Assembly (NCBI GenBank): GCA_024401365.1
Contig: JAKSLE010000007.1
Location: 62,001-126,000, forward strand
Direction of reading: 5' to 3'
Source: Bacteroidales bacterium
GTDB lineage: Bacteria > Bacteroidota > Bacteroidia > Bacteroidales > Marinilabiliaceae
DNA: 64,000 nt
Position 1 is the first letter of the stretch, and each line of letters opens with the position of its first letter. The notes beneath the pieces were generated by a model. That model did not search any database and had not been told where the DNA came from. It saw only the letters and a list, made by a program, of their open reading frames with translations. A program made the position numbers and the translations under genes. Below, one piece after another: positions 36,257 to 44,973 of the stretch.

Positions 36257-37616
36257 CACACAAAGAAGCAGAACAATATCAATAGTCATTGCTCTGTTAT
36301 ACTTATGCCTGAATTGCTCGGCACAAGTATGGCAGAGTTCGTTGCATTCTGACATCGTCCGTAGAGTACACTATTCCGACATGACACTGGTATACATGAC
36401 CGACCTCAGCATGGATAGCGTATACAAAGACCGAATAAGCATATCCGACCAGTTCATAAAGGATACTCAACCGAAGTTCGACGATATGATAATGGAACTC
36501 ATGGTAGTTCCTAAACCTCTTCATCTGACCTACAAGCCAACTAAGCCTCTACTCAAGAACATTATGCAGTTGGAGAATAGCTTCAAAAGCCTCACAACTG
36601 GTGATGAGTCTCGCGAATGGATTAAGCGTAATAGTATGTCCTTGTCTGACATACGCCGCAAAGTTGCTGTCGAACACCCCGAAATGGTTAATACCACTTG
36701 GAGCGAAATACCTGAACCTTGGCGAAACATGAAGGAGGGTGAAAAAATGGAGCTTACAGATAATGACAACGTAACCCTAGCCGAAATGTTCCGCGAGGAG
36801 TTCCGAATGTCAAGCAACATGAAAACTCTCCCAAAAGAGAAAAAGGGACCTTGGGATGTCTCTGGTGAGGAAAACATGCAGTTATCTCAATTGTTCTTGG
36901 CCAACTGGATCAAGGGTGGTGAGAGTAATGTTACCCTATTGAGCGATATGCGAGCCAAAGCCGTCCTCACCTACAAACGTCATTCATGGGAAAATAGCGG
37001 AACCCACAAGGTTGGATTCACCCATACATCTACCCTAGGCACCAGAGTATCTAATGACGCTTTCGACCTCCAGTCGAAATACGGCTTCAAGGCTACAAAA
37101 AAGTGGTACTACTCTTTCATGACCACTTTCAAAACCCAGATGTTCCGTAACTACGCAAGCAACGACAAAGAGAAGAAAAACCTCAAGAGTACTATGCTCT
37201 CCCCTGCATACTTGCAGTTAGTAGTGGGTATGGATTATAAGGTGACTAACCTCAGCGTACTGCTCTCTCCTTATACCGCGTCTCTGACAATCGTAGCTGA
37301 TACGGCTGATATCGACCAAACAAAGTATGGCGTCTCAAAGAATAGCCGCACTTCATGGGTCAACGGTTTCTCCGTCAATACCACATGGAAAAAAACTATC
37401 ACATACGGCATTACATACTCTACCAAAATGGAGCTTTTCTACGAGTACTTTCACAAAAATGGACAGAAACGCTTCTCTTGGGAGAATGTGCTGGATATGC
37501 AAATCAACCGTTTCCTCACAACTCGATTGCTGACGGAACTGCGATACTACGATAACGAGAGCAAAAAATTCCAGTTCAAAGAAAACTTTAGTATCGCCTT
37601 CAAATATAAATTCTGA
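36249..37616 (+). CDS. DUF3078 outer-membrane-type protein
   Basis: 455 residues. Signal peptide (TISIVIALLYLCLNCSAQ). The N-terminal ~200 residues are helical and unrecognised. The C-terminal half is DUF3078: QLSQLFLANWIKGGESNVTLLSDM, SKYGFKATKKWYYSF, LSPAYLQLVVGMDYK, ending in a short beta-barrel-like run terminating in F (FSIAFKYKF). DUF3078 is a Bacteroidota family of unknown function. Translationally coupled to the CLC gene. Confidence 0.83.
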   Translation: MNSTQRSRTISIVIALLYLCLNCSAQVWQSSLHSDIVRRVHYSDMTLVYMTDLSMDSVYKDRISISDQFIKDTQPKFDDMIMELMVVPKPLHLTYKPTKPLLKNIMQLENSFKSLTTGDESREWIKRNSMSLSDIRRKVAVEHPEMVNTTWSEIPEPWRNMKEGEKMELTDNDNVTLAEMFREEFRMSSNMKTLPKEKKGPWDVSGEENMQLSQLFLANWIKGGESNVTLLSDMRAKAVLTYKRHSWENSGTHKVGFTHTSTLGTRVSNDAFDLQSKYGFKATKKWYYSFMTTFKTQMFRNYASNDKEKKNLKSTMLSPAYLQLVVGMDYKVTNLSVLLSPYTASLTIVADTADIDQTKYGVSKNSRTSWVNGFSVNTTWKKTITYGITYSTKMELFYEYFHKNGQKRFSWENVLDMQINRFLTTRLLTELRYYDNESKKFQFKENFSIAFKYKF

Positions 37617-37641
37617 CAATCTTTTAGACTTTTCACATATC

Positions 37642-38145
37642 ATGAATATCGAATTCCTGACCGTGGCTCGAGAGTATTGCTTACTCGTCGAGAATTGTCC
37701 TAAATACTCTCCAGCCGACTTCCGTAAGGTTGCTGCCCGTATGCTGGCTTACCTCTACGTTCGCGCTTCCGTCCTTCCCGAAAACGGAGAGGAGTTGCTC
37801 GAGGATGAAATGATGGAGTCGGTAGACGAATTCGAATACCAAAATGTCTGGCAACAACTTACTGATAAGTTGGGCGACGATGACGCATACATCCGAGTCG
37901 TGGACATCCGCCGCGATGAAGAGGCTTGCCAGGCTTCTATTTCTGAGGATATGGCCGATATATACCAAAGCCTCAAGAATTACGTTTCTCGTTGCCAAAT
38001 GGGAATAGACGAAATTTCTAATGATGCCGAAATTATTGTGCGTAGAGAGTTCGCCGATTTCTGGGGAGCATCTCTTACTAGCGCTCTCATGGCTCTTCAT
38101 GCAGCTAATACCTCCCTGTCAGAGGAGGATAATATAGACGAATAA
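37642..38145 (+). CDS. DUF5063-type small acidic protein
   Basis: 167 residues, acidic, all-helical, with no signal peptide. The pattern (FLTVAREYCLLVENCPKYSPADFRKVAARMLAYLYVRA; ...RREFADFWGASLTSALMALH) fits DUF5063, a Bacteroidota family of unknown function. It is 25 bp after the DUF3078 gene and 24 bp before the helicase gene. Confidence 0.75.
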   Translation: MNIEFLTVAREYCLLVENCPKYSPADFRKVAARMLAYLYVRASVLPENGEELLEDEMMESVDEFEYQNVWQQLTDKLGDDDAYIRVVDIRRDEEACQASISEDMADIYQSLKNYVSRCQMGIDEISNDAEIIVRREFADFWGASLTSALMALHAANTSLSEEDNIDE

Positions 38146-38169
38146 TCCATAATCGCCCCACTGTTATCC

Positions 38170-40476
38170 ATGCCAAGCTACCTAGATTCTCTCAATGACG
38201 CACAACGTCAGGCTGTAATGGCTACCGAAGGCCCCGTGCAAGTTATCGCTGGCGCAGGTTCTGGTAAGACCCGAGTACTCACCATCCGTATAGCTCACCT
38301 CATCCAGAATGGCGTAAAACCATACAACATCCTCGCGCTGACTTTTACAAATAAAGCCGCACGAGAGATGAAGGATCGTATCGCAGCCATCGTAGGTCCT
38401 AATGCAGCTCAGAATATCTGGATGGGTACTTTCCACTCCGTTTTCGCAAAGATCCTACGATACGAGGCTCAGCATATTGGATTTACCTCCGATTTTACCA
38501 TATATGACCCAAAGGATGTCAAGCAGGTCCTACATGGTATAATCAAAAATATGAATCTCGATTCTAACGATTATAAGGATTCGGCTGTAATCGGGGCAAT
38601 TTCTACAGCTAAGAACGATCTCATATTCCCTAGCGACTACCCCAAGGTGGAGGATTATATTCAGCGAGACAAGAATGGCGGCCGACCACAAATGGCCGAG
38701 TTATACTCTCGCTACATGCAGGAGTGCCGAAAAGCTAATGCAATGGATTTTGACGACTTGCTGCTGTACGCCTATACCCTCTTCAATAACAACCCCGAGA
38801 TATTGGCTAAGTATCAGGATCGTTTCTTATATACTCTCGTAGATGAGTATCAGGATACCAATACTGTACAGTATAATATAGTACGCCGCCTTGTCGAAAA
38901 AATCAAGAACATTTGTATCGTGGGCGATGACGCTCAAAGCATATATAGCTTCCGAGGTGCTCGAATAGAGAATATCCTTCGCTTCCGCTCTGATTACCCT
39001 AATCACCAATTGTTCAAGTTGGAACAGAATTATCGTTCCACACAGACTATCGTCAACGCTGCCAACTCTCTTATATCTCACAATGTCGGACAGATACCTA
39101 AAAAGATTTTCTCTGAAGAAGAGGAGGGCGACAAGATATTGGTTCGTGCTTCTGATAACGACAAGGAGGAGGCCGCATCTATCGTATCCGATATACTAGC
39201 TGGAATCCGACACGAAAACCAACACCCTAGCGACTACGCTATCCTCTACCGCAATCACGCCCAGTCTCGCGAAATCGAGGAGACTCTTCGCCGCGCCAAT
39301 ATAGCTTACAAGGTATTCGGCGGCATATCGTTCTACCAACGCGAGGAGGTAAAGGATATGCTGGCATATTGTCGATTGGCTGTCAATCCTCGCGACCATG
39401 CAGCTATGCGACGCGTATTCAATAAGCCTAAACGTGGAATCGGCGAAACAACTCAGGAGAAAATAGAGAACTACTCTATGCACTCAGGATACCCTATGTG
39501 GGATATCATCTGTAGCACCCCATCTCTCGAGGTGTGCGGTCTGGCATCCGCAACACAGAAGAAAATACAGGCGTTCGCAAAAATGATATGGGAATTCTAC
39601 GAAATAGGTCAAAAGGTCGATGCCCATACTCTCATGGTGGAGATAGCTAATAAAAGTGGCATAATGGCTGAACTGACGCTCCATAAGGATGACCCAGAGA
39701 ATAAGGACCGCCTAGCTAATATATACGAACTCTTGGATGGCGTAAATGGCTACGTCAAACAACAGACTGAGGCGGGTGAGCCAACTTCCATGGATACATA
39801 CCTCCAGGAGATTTCTCTCATGACCAATGAGGATAAGGCTGACCAGGATAAGTCTGTTACCGATTTCGTGTCCCTGATGACTGTCCATGCTTCAAAGGGC
39901 TTGGAGTTCAACAATATTGTAATAGCTGGCATGGAGGATGAAAAATTCCCAGGTACCCAATGTTCTGCTCAGGATCTGGAGGAGGAACGCCGACTATTAT
40001 ATGTCGCTATAACTCGTGCCCGTAAAAGCGTAAAAATACACTACGCCCACAGAATAGTAGTCTTCGGACAGTTCAAAGATGGACACCCTAGCCGCTTCCT
40101 CAAGGATATAGATGACGAGTACATCGATAAATCTATTACTCGTTCTACTAGCTTCCGCGTCCCATCGGGATTCCGCAAGCCGGATTTCCTCGAGCGACCA
40201 GCAGCGTCTACTCCTAAACCTTCATTCTCACCTACGACCTCTACTCGTCTTCCTGCGGGCAACTTCCGTCCAGCACCTAAACCTAGCGCATCTCCGGCTT
40301 CTGGAGCGCCTTGTATGTTCGCTGTGGATGACCGCGTAGTTCATGACACTTTCGGCCGTGGTACCGTCCTCGAGGTCAATGGTTCGGGGTTGGATTCTAA
40401 ATTACTGGTAAAATTTGATAACGGGCAGACAAAACATCTATTGCTCAAATTTGCCCGTCTGCGTAAAATACAATGA
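38170..40476 (+). CDS. pcrA: UvrD/PcrA-type superfamily 1 DNA helicase
   Basis: 768 residues. Motif Q/I: LNDAQRQAV and GAGSGKTRVLTIRIA; Ia TFTNKAAREM; II VDEYQDTN; III GDDAQSIYSFRGA; IV QNYRSTQTI; V LMTVHASKGLEF; VI LLYVAITRAR. It has the PcrA-like C-terminal tail, with a linker rich in S/P and a terminal Tudor-like element (VHDTFGRGTVLEVNG...LLVKFDNGQTKHLLLKFARL) used in PcrA for RNA-polymerase contact. Role: repair and clearing of replication obstacles. Overlaps trmO by 4 bp (ATGA). Confidence 0.95.
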   Translation: MPSYLDSLNDAQRQAVMATEGPVQVIAGAGSGKTRVLTIRIAHLIQNGVKPYNILALTFTNKAAREMKDRIAAIVGPNAAQNIWMGTFHSVFAKILRYEAQHIGFTSDFTIYDPKDVKQVLHGIIKNMNLDSNDYKDSAVIGAISTAKNDLIFPSDYPKVEDYIQRDKNGGRPQMAELYSRYMQECRKANAMDFDDLLLYAYTLFNNNPEILAKYQDRFLYTLVDEYQDTNTVQYNIVRRLVEKIKNICIVGDDAQSIYSFRGARIENILRFRSDYPNHQLFKLEQNYRSTQTIVNAANSLISHNVGQIPKKIFSEEEEGDKILVRASDNDKEEAASIVSDILAGIRHENQHPSDYAILYRNHAQSREIEETLRRANIAYKVFGGISFYQREEVKDMLAYCRLAVNPRDHAAMRRVFNKPKRGIGETTQEKIENYSMHSGYPMWDIICSTPSLEVCGLASATQKKIQAFAKMIWEFYEIGQKVDAHTLMVEIANKSGIMAELTLHKDDPENKDRLANIYELLDGVNGYVKQQTEAGEPTSMDTYLQEISLMTNEDKADQDKSVTDFVSLMTVHASKGLEFNNIVIAGMEDEKFPGTQCSAQDLEEERRLLYVAITRARKSVKIHYAHRIVVFGQFKDGHPSRFLKDIDDEYIDKSITRSTSFRVPSGFRKPDFLERPAASTPKPSFSPTTSTRLPAGNFRPAPKPSASPASGAPCMFAVDDRVVHDTFGRGTVLEVNGSGLDSKLLVKFDNGQTKHLLLKFARLRKIQ

Positions 40477-41168
40477 TAATCAACCCTATAGCCATATTCC
40501 ACTCCCCCCTGACCTCTAAGTTTGGCATCCCTAAACAGAGTGGTCTGGTGGAGAATATTTATGGAAGTATAGTCTTCGAACCTCAATACCGCAATGCTGA
40601 TTATATCCGTGGCATGGAGGGGTACGATTACTTGTGGCTCGTATGGGAGTTTTCTGCGAATAAACATAAGGCTAATAGCCCCGTTGTTCGCCCCCCTGTC
40701 TTGGGCGGCAACGAAAAAATGGGGGTATTTGCAACCCGCTCACCTTTTAGACCTAATCCGTTGGGCCTCTCTTCTGTCAAAATTGAGAATATCGACTACT
40801 CGTCCACAGTGGGTCCTACCATAATCGTATCTGGTGGAGACCTTATGGATGGCACTCCTATATATGACATCAAGCCTTATCTGCCTTTCACCGATGCTCA
40901 CCCAGAGGCTAGAGGTGGCTTCAGCGCCGATCGTGGCTTGCATCTCTTGAAGGTGAATGTCAATGACTTACTCAAAAACCATTTTCACAATGAGCAACTT
41001 GATTCTCTATGCGCAATCCTGGCTCACGACCCTCGTCCTCAATACATAGAGGATTCCCCAAATCGTATATATGGCATGCCCTTCGCTGGCTTCGACATCC
41101 ATTTTCGTGTAGTAAATGACACCGTCGACGTAATAGATATTGTCAAATTAACTACTCTAAATTCTTAA
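40473..41168 (+). CDS. trmO: tRNA m6t6A37 methyltransferase TrmO (TsaA family)
   Basis: 231 residues. The SAM-binding beta-barrel of the TsaA/TrmO family is clear: IAIFHSPLTSKFGIPKQSG, YDYLWLVWEF, GVFATRSPFRPNPLGLSSVKI, DLMDGTPIYDIKPYLPFTDA. A C-terminal extension ends with YGMPFAGFDIHFRV. TrmO adds a methyl group to t6A37, so it acts downstream of TsaD, which is also encoded in this window. Coupled to the helicase gene by an ATGA overlap; last gene of the CLC-led operon. Confidence 0.92.
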   Translation: MIINPIAIFHSPLTSKFGIPKQSGLVENIYGSIVFEPQYRNADYIRGMEGYDYLWLVWEFSANKHKANSPVVRPPVLGGNEKMGVFATRSPFRPNPLGLSSVKIENIDYSSTVGPTIIVSGGDLMDGTPIYDIKPYLPFTDAHPEARGGFSADRGLHLLKVNVNDLLKNHFHNEQLDSLCAILAHDPRPQYIEDSPNRIYGMPFAGFDIHFRVVNDTVDVIDIVKLTTLNS

Positions 41169-41206
41169 AAAAACTAAATAGTTTCACGCTCATTATTCAT
41201 TAGCAT

Positions 41207-41214
41207 TACCTTTG
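41207..41214 (+). promoter_or_regulatory. -7 promoter element of the DUF5686 gene
   Basis: TACCTTTG, 13 bases before the ATG at 41228; a weak TTC/TTT lies 21-22 bases upstream. Confidence 0.4.
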
Positions 41215-41227
41215 TGACCATTAAGTT

Positions 41228-43789
41228 ATGAGAGTTCACTTAGGGAATATTATTTACACCGTCATACTGTGTGTGATATTTGCTATCACACCTTTTACCT
41301 CTGTTGTCGCTCAAGGGGGTAAGCAAATCACAATTAGTGGTGTAGTTACCGACGCAAATACTGGCGAGGCTCTCCCTCTGGCAAACGCTTACATTCCTCG
41401 TACTACCATTGGCGTCGTATCTGATTTCGACGGTAAATTCTCTATTACAATCCCAGAAAACACTGATAGCCTTGGATTTAATGTAATGGGATACGAGACT
41501 ATGGTCCTCCCGCTCAAGCGCCTATCTCTCACAGACGAGAATATCATCAAAATGCATGAACAGACTTTCGCTATCGGCGAAATAAAAGTTGCACCCGATG
41601 ATCTCCCTAAACGTCTGATGCGCGAAGTGATACGTAACAAAAAACGAAATAACCCTTCTCGTTACAACCGTACCCAATTCGAAAAATACGTACGATGGGA
41701 TTACGCTATCAATAATATATCTGAACGAACAGAGAATACCCACCTCATCCGTGGAGCTAAGAACCTGATAATCACCGATACAGAGGATAGCTCTAGGTAC
41801 CTGCCTGTCTATTTCTCCGAAACATTATCTCTTAACGAGACTCAACGAGACCCTATCCGTTCTCGCTCAACTATCCTCGCAGATAATACCAAGGGTATCG
41901 ATGTTTTTAAACAGTACGAAATTGGTGGATTTTCGTCTGCACTCGACATGGAGGTCTCTTTCTACGACGATGTAGTCAAAATTATGGGAGTCCCTTTTGT
42001 CAGCCCAATATCCGACAAGGCTATGACATTTTATAAATACTATGTCGTGGATTCTTGTATGGTATCAAATAGCGAATTGTCTAATAATCCAAATATCGAC
42101 AACCCTTCCGACTCTATCCGTGTCTACACCTTGAAGTTCAAGCCTAAAACAGAGGGCAATAAGACTTTCGAGGGTACAATGGATGTCGAGACTAAATACC
42201 ATTCCATCCGTCGCGTCAACGCCCAGATGCCAAAGTGGACTAATATCAACTTTGTAAAAAAACTTACTCTAGGTGCCACTTACCAAATAGTGAACGACTC
42301 TTTGCCTTTCTATGGTACCAACGAAATGCAGGTTCACGTGGATTATATGCCTGTCAATTCCGACAAAAAACGTCTCGAAATCAGAGCCCACATGTTCAAC
42401 TCGCAGCAGAAGGTACAGGTGGGAATGACAGATACATTGTCTCTGAGCGCCCGTGGTTTACAGTATGAGACTCTTAAAGATAAGAACTACCGTACAAAAA
42501 ATGACGACTTCTGGGACGAACACCGCCATGTGGCTTTCGATGCAGAGGAACAACGTATAAATCAGACCATCGATTCTATCAATAACGTCAAGAGCGTACG
42601 TGCTTTCAATAATTTGGCAAAACTTGCCCTCAACGGATTCCTCGACGTGGGCTCTGTGGAACTTGGTCCTTATAATGAGGTGTTCAATACCAACAAAATA
42701 GAGGGTGTACATCTCGGCATGGGCCTCCGAACAAGTAAGGAGGTGAGCGAAAACTGGATGCTCATGGGTGCCATCGGATATGGCTTCAAGAGCAATCGCC
42801 CTACTTACCTGGCCTCTATAGGTTACCGCTTCGACACCCAGTTCCGACGCACTATCATGGCTAGTTACTACGATCGCATAGTCCGCGTAGGCGAAAACGA
42901 AAATATCTTGTACCTCTACGAGAATATGCTGACTACCAGCGAAAATAATGTTATCGCTCAACTTTTCAAACGCGAAGAGATTGATGAACTGATGTATGAA
43001 CGAAAATCACAGCTACAGTACGACCGCGAGTGGAGAACGGGATTGACAAGCCGCCTTTCGGTGCATCACCTCGAGCAGGAGAGCCCTAAGTACTACCCTT
43101 TTACTCTCAACGGCAAACAAATACACCGAGTATCTAAAGATGAGGCGTCGCTCGATGTCCGATTCTCTTTCCGCGAGAAGTTCATCGATGATGGTATGCA
43201 GCGCCTGTATATGTCTACCGATTTCCCTATCTTCCATCTCACATACGCCTTGGGTCGCGTTTCGGCTGGAGATACAAAATCTAAATACCAACGTATCCAC
43301 ACAACTGTCAAGCAGTACCTATATATAGGCCCAACTGAATTGGATTATGCCGTGGAGGCTGGCGCTTATTTCGGCGACCCTCTCCCTTATTCAACGCTGT
43401 ACATCCCTCGTGGCAACAAGACGTATGGTTTCTATAGGTACGACTTCAATATGATGGATTATATGGAGTTCGCAGCAGATAGATATGCTAGCGTCTTTGT
43501 CGATTATTTCTTAGGTGGCTTGCTTTTCAATAAAATGGGCAACTTGCGCAAACTTGGACTTCGCGAGGTAATAGGCTTCAAGGCTATGATAGCTAATTTC
43601 GACAATCGCCACCTGTCAGCCATGGATCTCCCCGATAAAATGCAGGGAGCTAAAGACCCTTACCTCGAAATCAATGTGGGTATCGACAACGTACTTCGTT
43701 TCTTCCGATTCGATGCCGTTTGGCGCGTCAACGACAAAGTCCACAAGAACCCTGTGGGTATCCGCGCCCAGTTCAATTTCAAGTTGTAG
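41228..43789 (+). CDS. DUF5686 outer-membrane protein with carboxypeptidase-like domain
   Basis: 853 residues. Signal peptide (VILCVIFAITPFTSVVAQ), then a carboxypeptidase-regulatory-like domain (~34-110; ISGVVTDANTGEALPLANAYIPRTTIGVVSDFDGKFSI). After it comes the long DUF5686 region (VIRNKKRNNPSRYNRTQFEKYVRWDYAIN...) and a C-terminal beta-barrel ending NPVGIRAQFNFKL. The N-terminal domain is shared with SusC receptors but no TonB plug follows, so it is not a classic receptor. Function unknown. Monocistronic. Confidence 0.86.
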   Translation: MRVHLGNIIYTVILCVIFAITPFTSVVAQGGKQITISGVVTDANTGEALPLANAYIPRTTIGVVSDFDGKFSITIPENTDSLGFNVMGYETMVLPLKRLSLTDENIIKMHEQTFAIGEIKVAPDDLPKRLMREVIRNKKRNNPSRYNRTQFEKYVRWDYAINNISERTENTHLIRGAKNLIITDTEDSSRYLPVYFSETLSLNETQRDPIRSRSTILADNTKGIDVFKQYEIGGFSSALDMEVSFYDDVVKIMGVPFVSPISDKAMTFYKYYVVDSCMVSNSELSNNPNIDNPSDSIRVYTLKFKPKTEGNKTFEGTMDVETKYHSIRRVNAQMPKWTNINFVKKLTLGATYQIVNDSLPFYGTNEMQVHVDYMPVNSDKKRLEIRAHMFNSQQKVQVGMTDTLSLSARGLQYETLKDKNYRTKNDDFWDEHRHVAFDAEEQRINQTIDSINNVKSVRAFNNLAKLALNGFLDVGSVELGPYNEVFNTNKIEGVHLGMGLRTSKEVSENWMLMGAIGYGFKSNRPTYLASIGYRFDTQFRRTIMASYYDRIVRVGENENILYLYENMLTTSENNVIAQLFKREEIDELMYERKSQLQYDREWRTGLTSRLSVHHLEQESPKYYPFTLNGKQIHRVSKDEASLDVRFSFREKFIDDGMQRLYMSTDFPIFHLTYALGRVSAGDTKSKYQRIHTTVKQYLYIGPTELDYAVEAGAYFGDPLPYSTLYIPRGNKTYGFYRYDFNMMDYMEFAADRYASVFVDYFLGGLLFNKMGNLRKLGLREVIGFKAMIANFDNRHLSAMDLPDKMQGAKDPYLEINVGIDNVLRFFRFDAVWRVNDKVHKNPVGIRAQFNFKL

Positions 43790-43856
43790 TCGTCAAAGAT
43801 TCCACACTACAACAATCCAAATAATTATTATTCAAATCTTCACCGCAAGATCTCCG

Positions 43857-43899
43857 TATACTCTATATATGCTCTATATACACAGTATATATACAGACA
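43857..43899. repeat. Intergenic repeat copy B
   Basis: Two direct copies of CTCTATATA (43861, 43872) followed by CACAGTATATATACAGACAA; partial inverted symmetry. Same pattern as copy A but degenerate. Confidence 0.6.
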
Positions 43900-43985
43900 A
43901 TACCCTCAGCCAAGGTCTTTCACCAAACAAAAGTTATAAAAATACAAACAACAGCGCCCTTTGTATAACAAAGAGAAAAAAACAC

Positions 43986-43993
43986 TACTTTTG
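43986..43993 (+). promoter_or_regulatory. -7 promoter element of the first RluA gene
   Basis: TACTTTTG; a TTG lies about 22 bases upstream. It places transcription start after the in-frame ATG at 43961, supporting the start at 44015. Confidence 0.5.
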
Positions 43994-44014
43994 CATCTCA
44001 AACTATCAGATATA

Positions 44015-44920
44015 ATGGGAAATCCACACAGACATCAGCCTCGACAGGGTACTCAAATCCCAGTCCGCCAAGCTTGTACTATCGAGCAACTGCTCGGACA
44101 CCACATGCAGGGCAAGAGTATTACGGCTATCAAACAGCTCCTATCAAAGGGCGTAATAACTCTCAATGGTAAGCCTATCAAAAAACTCGGCGTTATGCTC
44201 GAGCCTGGCATGACCGTCTCTATGCTCCCAAAACCAGAACCTCAGTTCAAAATGCCTCAAGGCGTACGAATAGTTTTCGAGGATAAGGATATTATCGTAG
44301 TCAATAAGGATTCTGGACTGCTCACTATGGCATCTGATAAGCAGGCAAACAAGACTGCCTATGCTTATATATCCAACTACCTGAAATTTTACAACCCCAA
44401 CGATAAAGTTTTCATCGTTCACCGTATCGACCGCGATACTTCGGGTCTTCTCTTGTTCGCCAAGAATCCTATGGCTCAGGAGGAACTCCAGCGAGATTGG
44501 AACGATACCGTAAAACAACGCAAGTACATTGCAATATGCGAGGGCTATCCCGAGCAGAAGGAGGGAGAAATACGTACTTACATACGTGAACACCCCAAAA
44601 GTCTTAAGATGTCTGTTTGCGAAAAGGACGACGAGGGCGCTCAAGAGGCAATAACGCACTACAAGGTCATCAACCGCAAACATGGCTACGCGCTCCTCGA
44701 ACTTGAACTGGAAACGGGTCGCAAAAACCAGATACGCGTACACATGGCTCATATAGGCCACCCTCTGGCTGGCGATGTCAAATACGGAGCTCAGTCAAAT
44801 CCGGCCGACCGCCTCTGCCTCCATGCACAACAGATAAAGTTCACTCATCCCACAACAGGTAGAACCATAGAATTGAGTTCTCCTATACCTCAAGAAATGA
44901 AAATTATTTTTGAGAGCTGA
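44015..44920 (+). CDS. RluA-family pseudouridine synthase with S4 domain
   Basis: 301 residues from the ATG at 44015. N-terminal S4 RNA-binding domain (IEQLLGHHMQGKSITAIKQLLSKGVITLNGKPI), then the catalytic domain: IVVNKDSGLLTMA, HRIDRDTSGLLLFAKN with the catalytic aspartate, LLELELETGRKNQIRVHMAHIGHPLAGD, RLCLHAQQIKFTHP. This is the RluC/RluD architecture for rRNA. Which uridines it modifies is not readable. Followed by a bidirectional terminator. Confidence 0.91.
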   Translation: MGNPHRHQPRQGTQIPVRQACTIEQLLGHHMQGKSITAIKQLLSKGVITLNGKPIKKLGVMLEPGMTVSMLPKPEPQFKMPQGVRIVFEDKDIIVVNKDSGLLTMASDKQANKTAYAYISNYLKFYNPNDKVFIVHRIDRDTSGLLLFAKNPMAQEELQRDWNDTVKQRKYIAICEGYPEQKEGEIRTYIREHPKSLKMSVCEKDDEGAQEAITHYKVINRKHGYALLELELETGRKNQIRVHMAHIGHPLAGDVKYGAQSNPADRLCLHAQQIKFTHPTTGRTIELSSPIPQEMKIIFES

Positions 44921-44930
44921 CATAAAAGCA

Positions 44931-44957
44931 AAAGCCATCGATCATCTCGGTGGCTTT
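44931..44957. terminator. Bidirectional terminator between convergent genes
   Basis: 10-bp stem AAAGCCATCG / CGGTGGCTTT with one G-T pair, 7-nt loop; A-rich on the left and T-rich on the right, serving the RluA gene (+) and the FtsX permease (-). Confidence 0.7.
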
Positions 44958-44973
44958 ATTATTTTATTGGTTC

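Noticed and set aside
41228-43789. SusC-type TonB-dependent receptor
   Set aside because: It shares the N-terminal carboxypeptidase-like domain but has no TonB plug motifs; DUF5686 fits the rest.
44144-44761. 205-residue reverse-strand frame inside the first RluA gene
   Set aside because: Antisense to a certain gene; hydrophobic pattern is a by-product of codon use.
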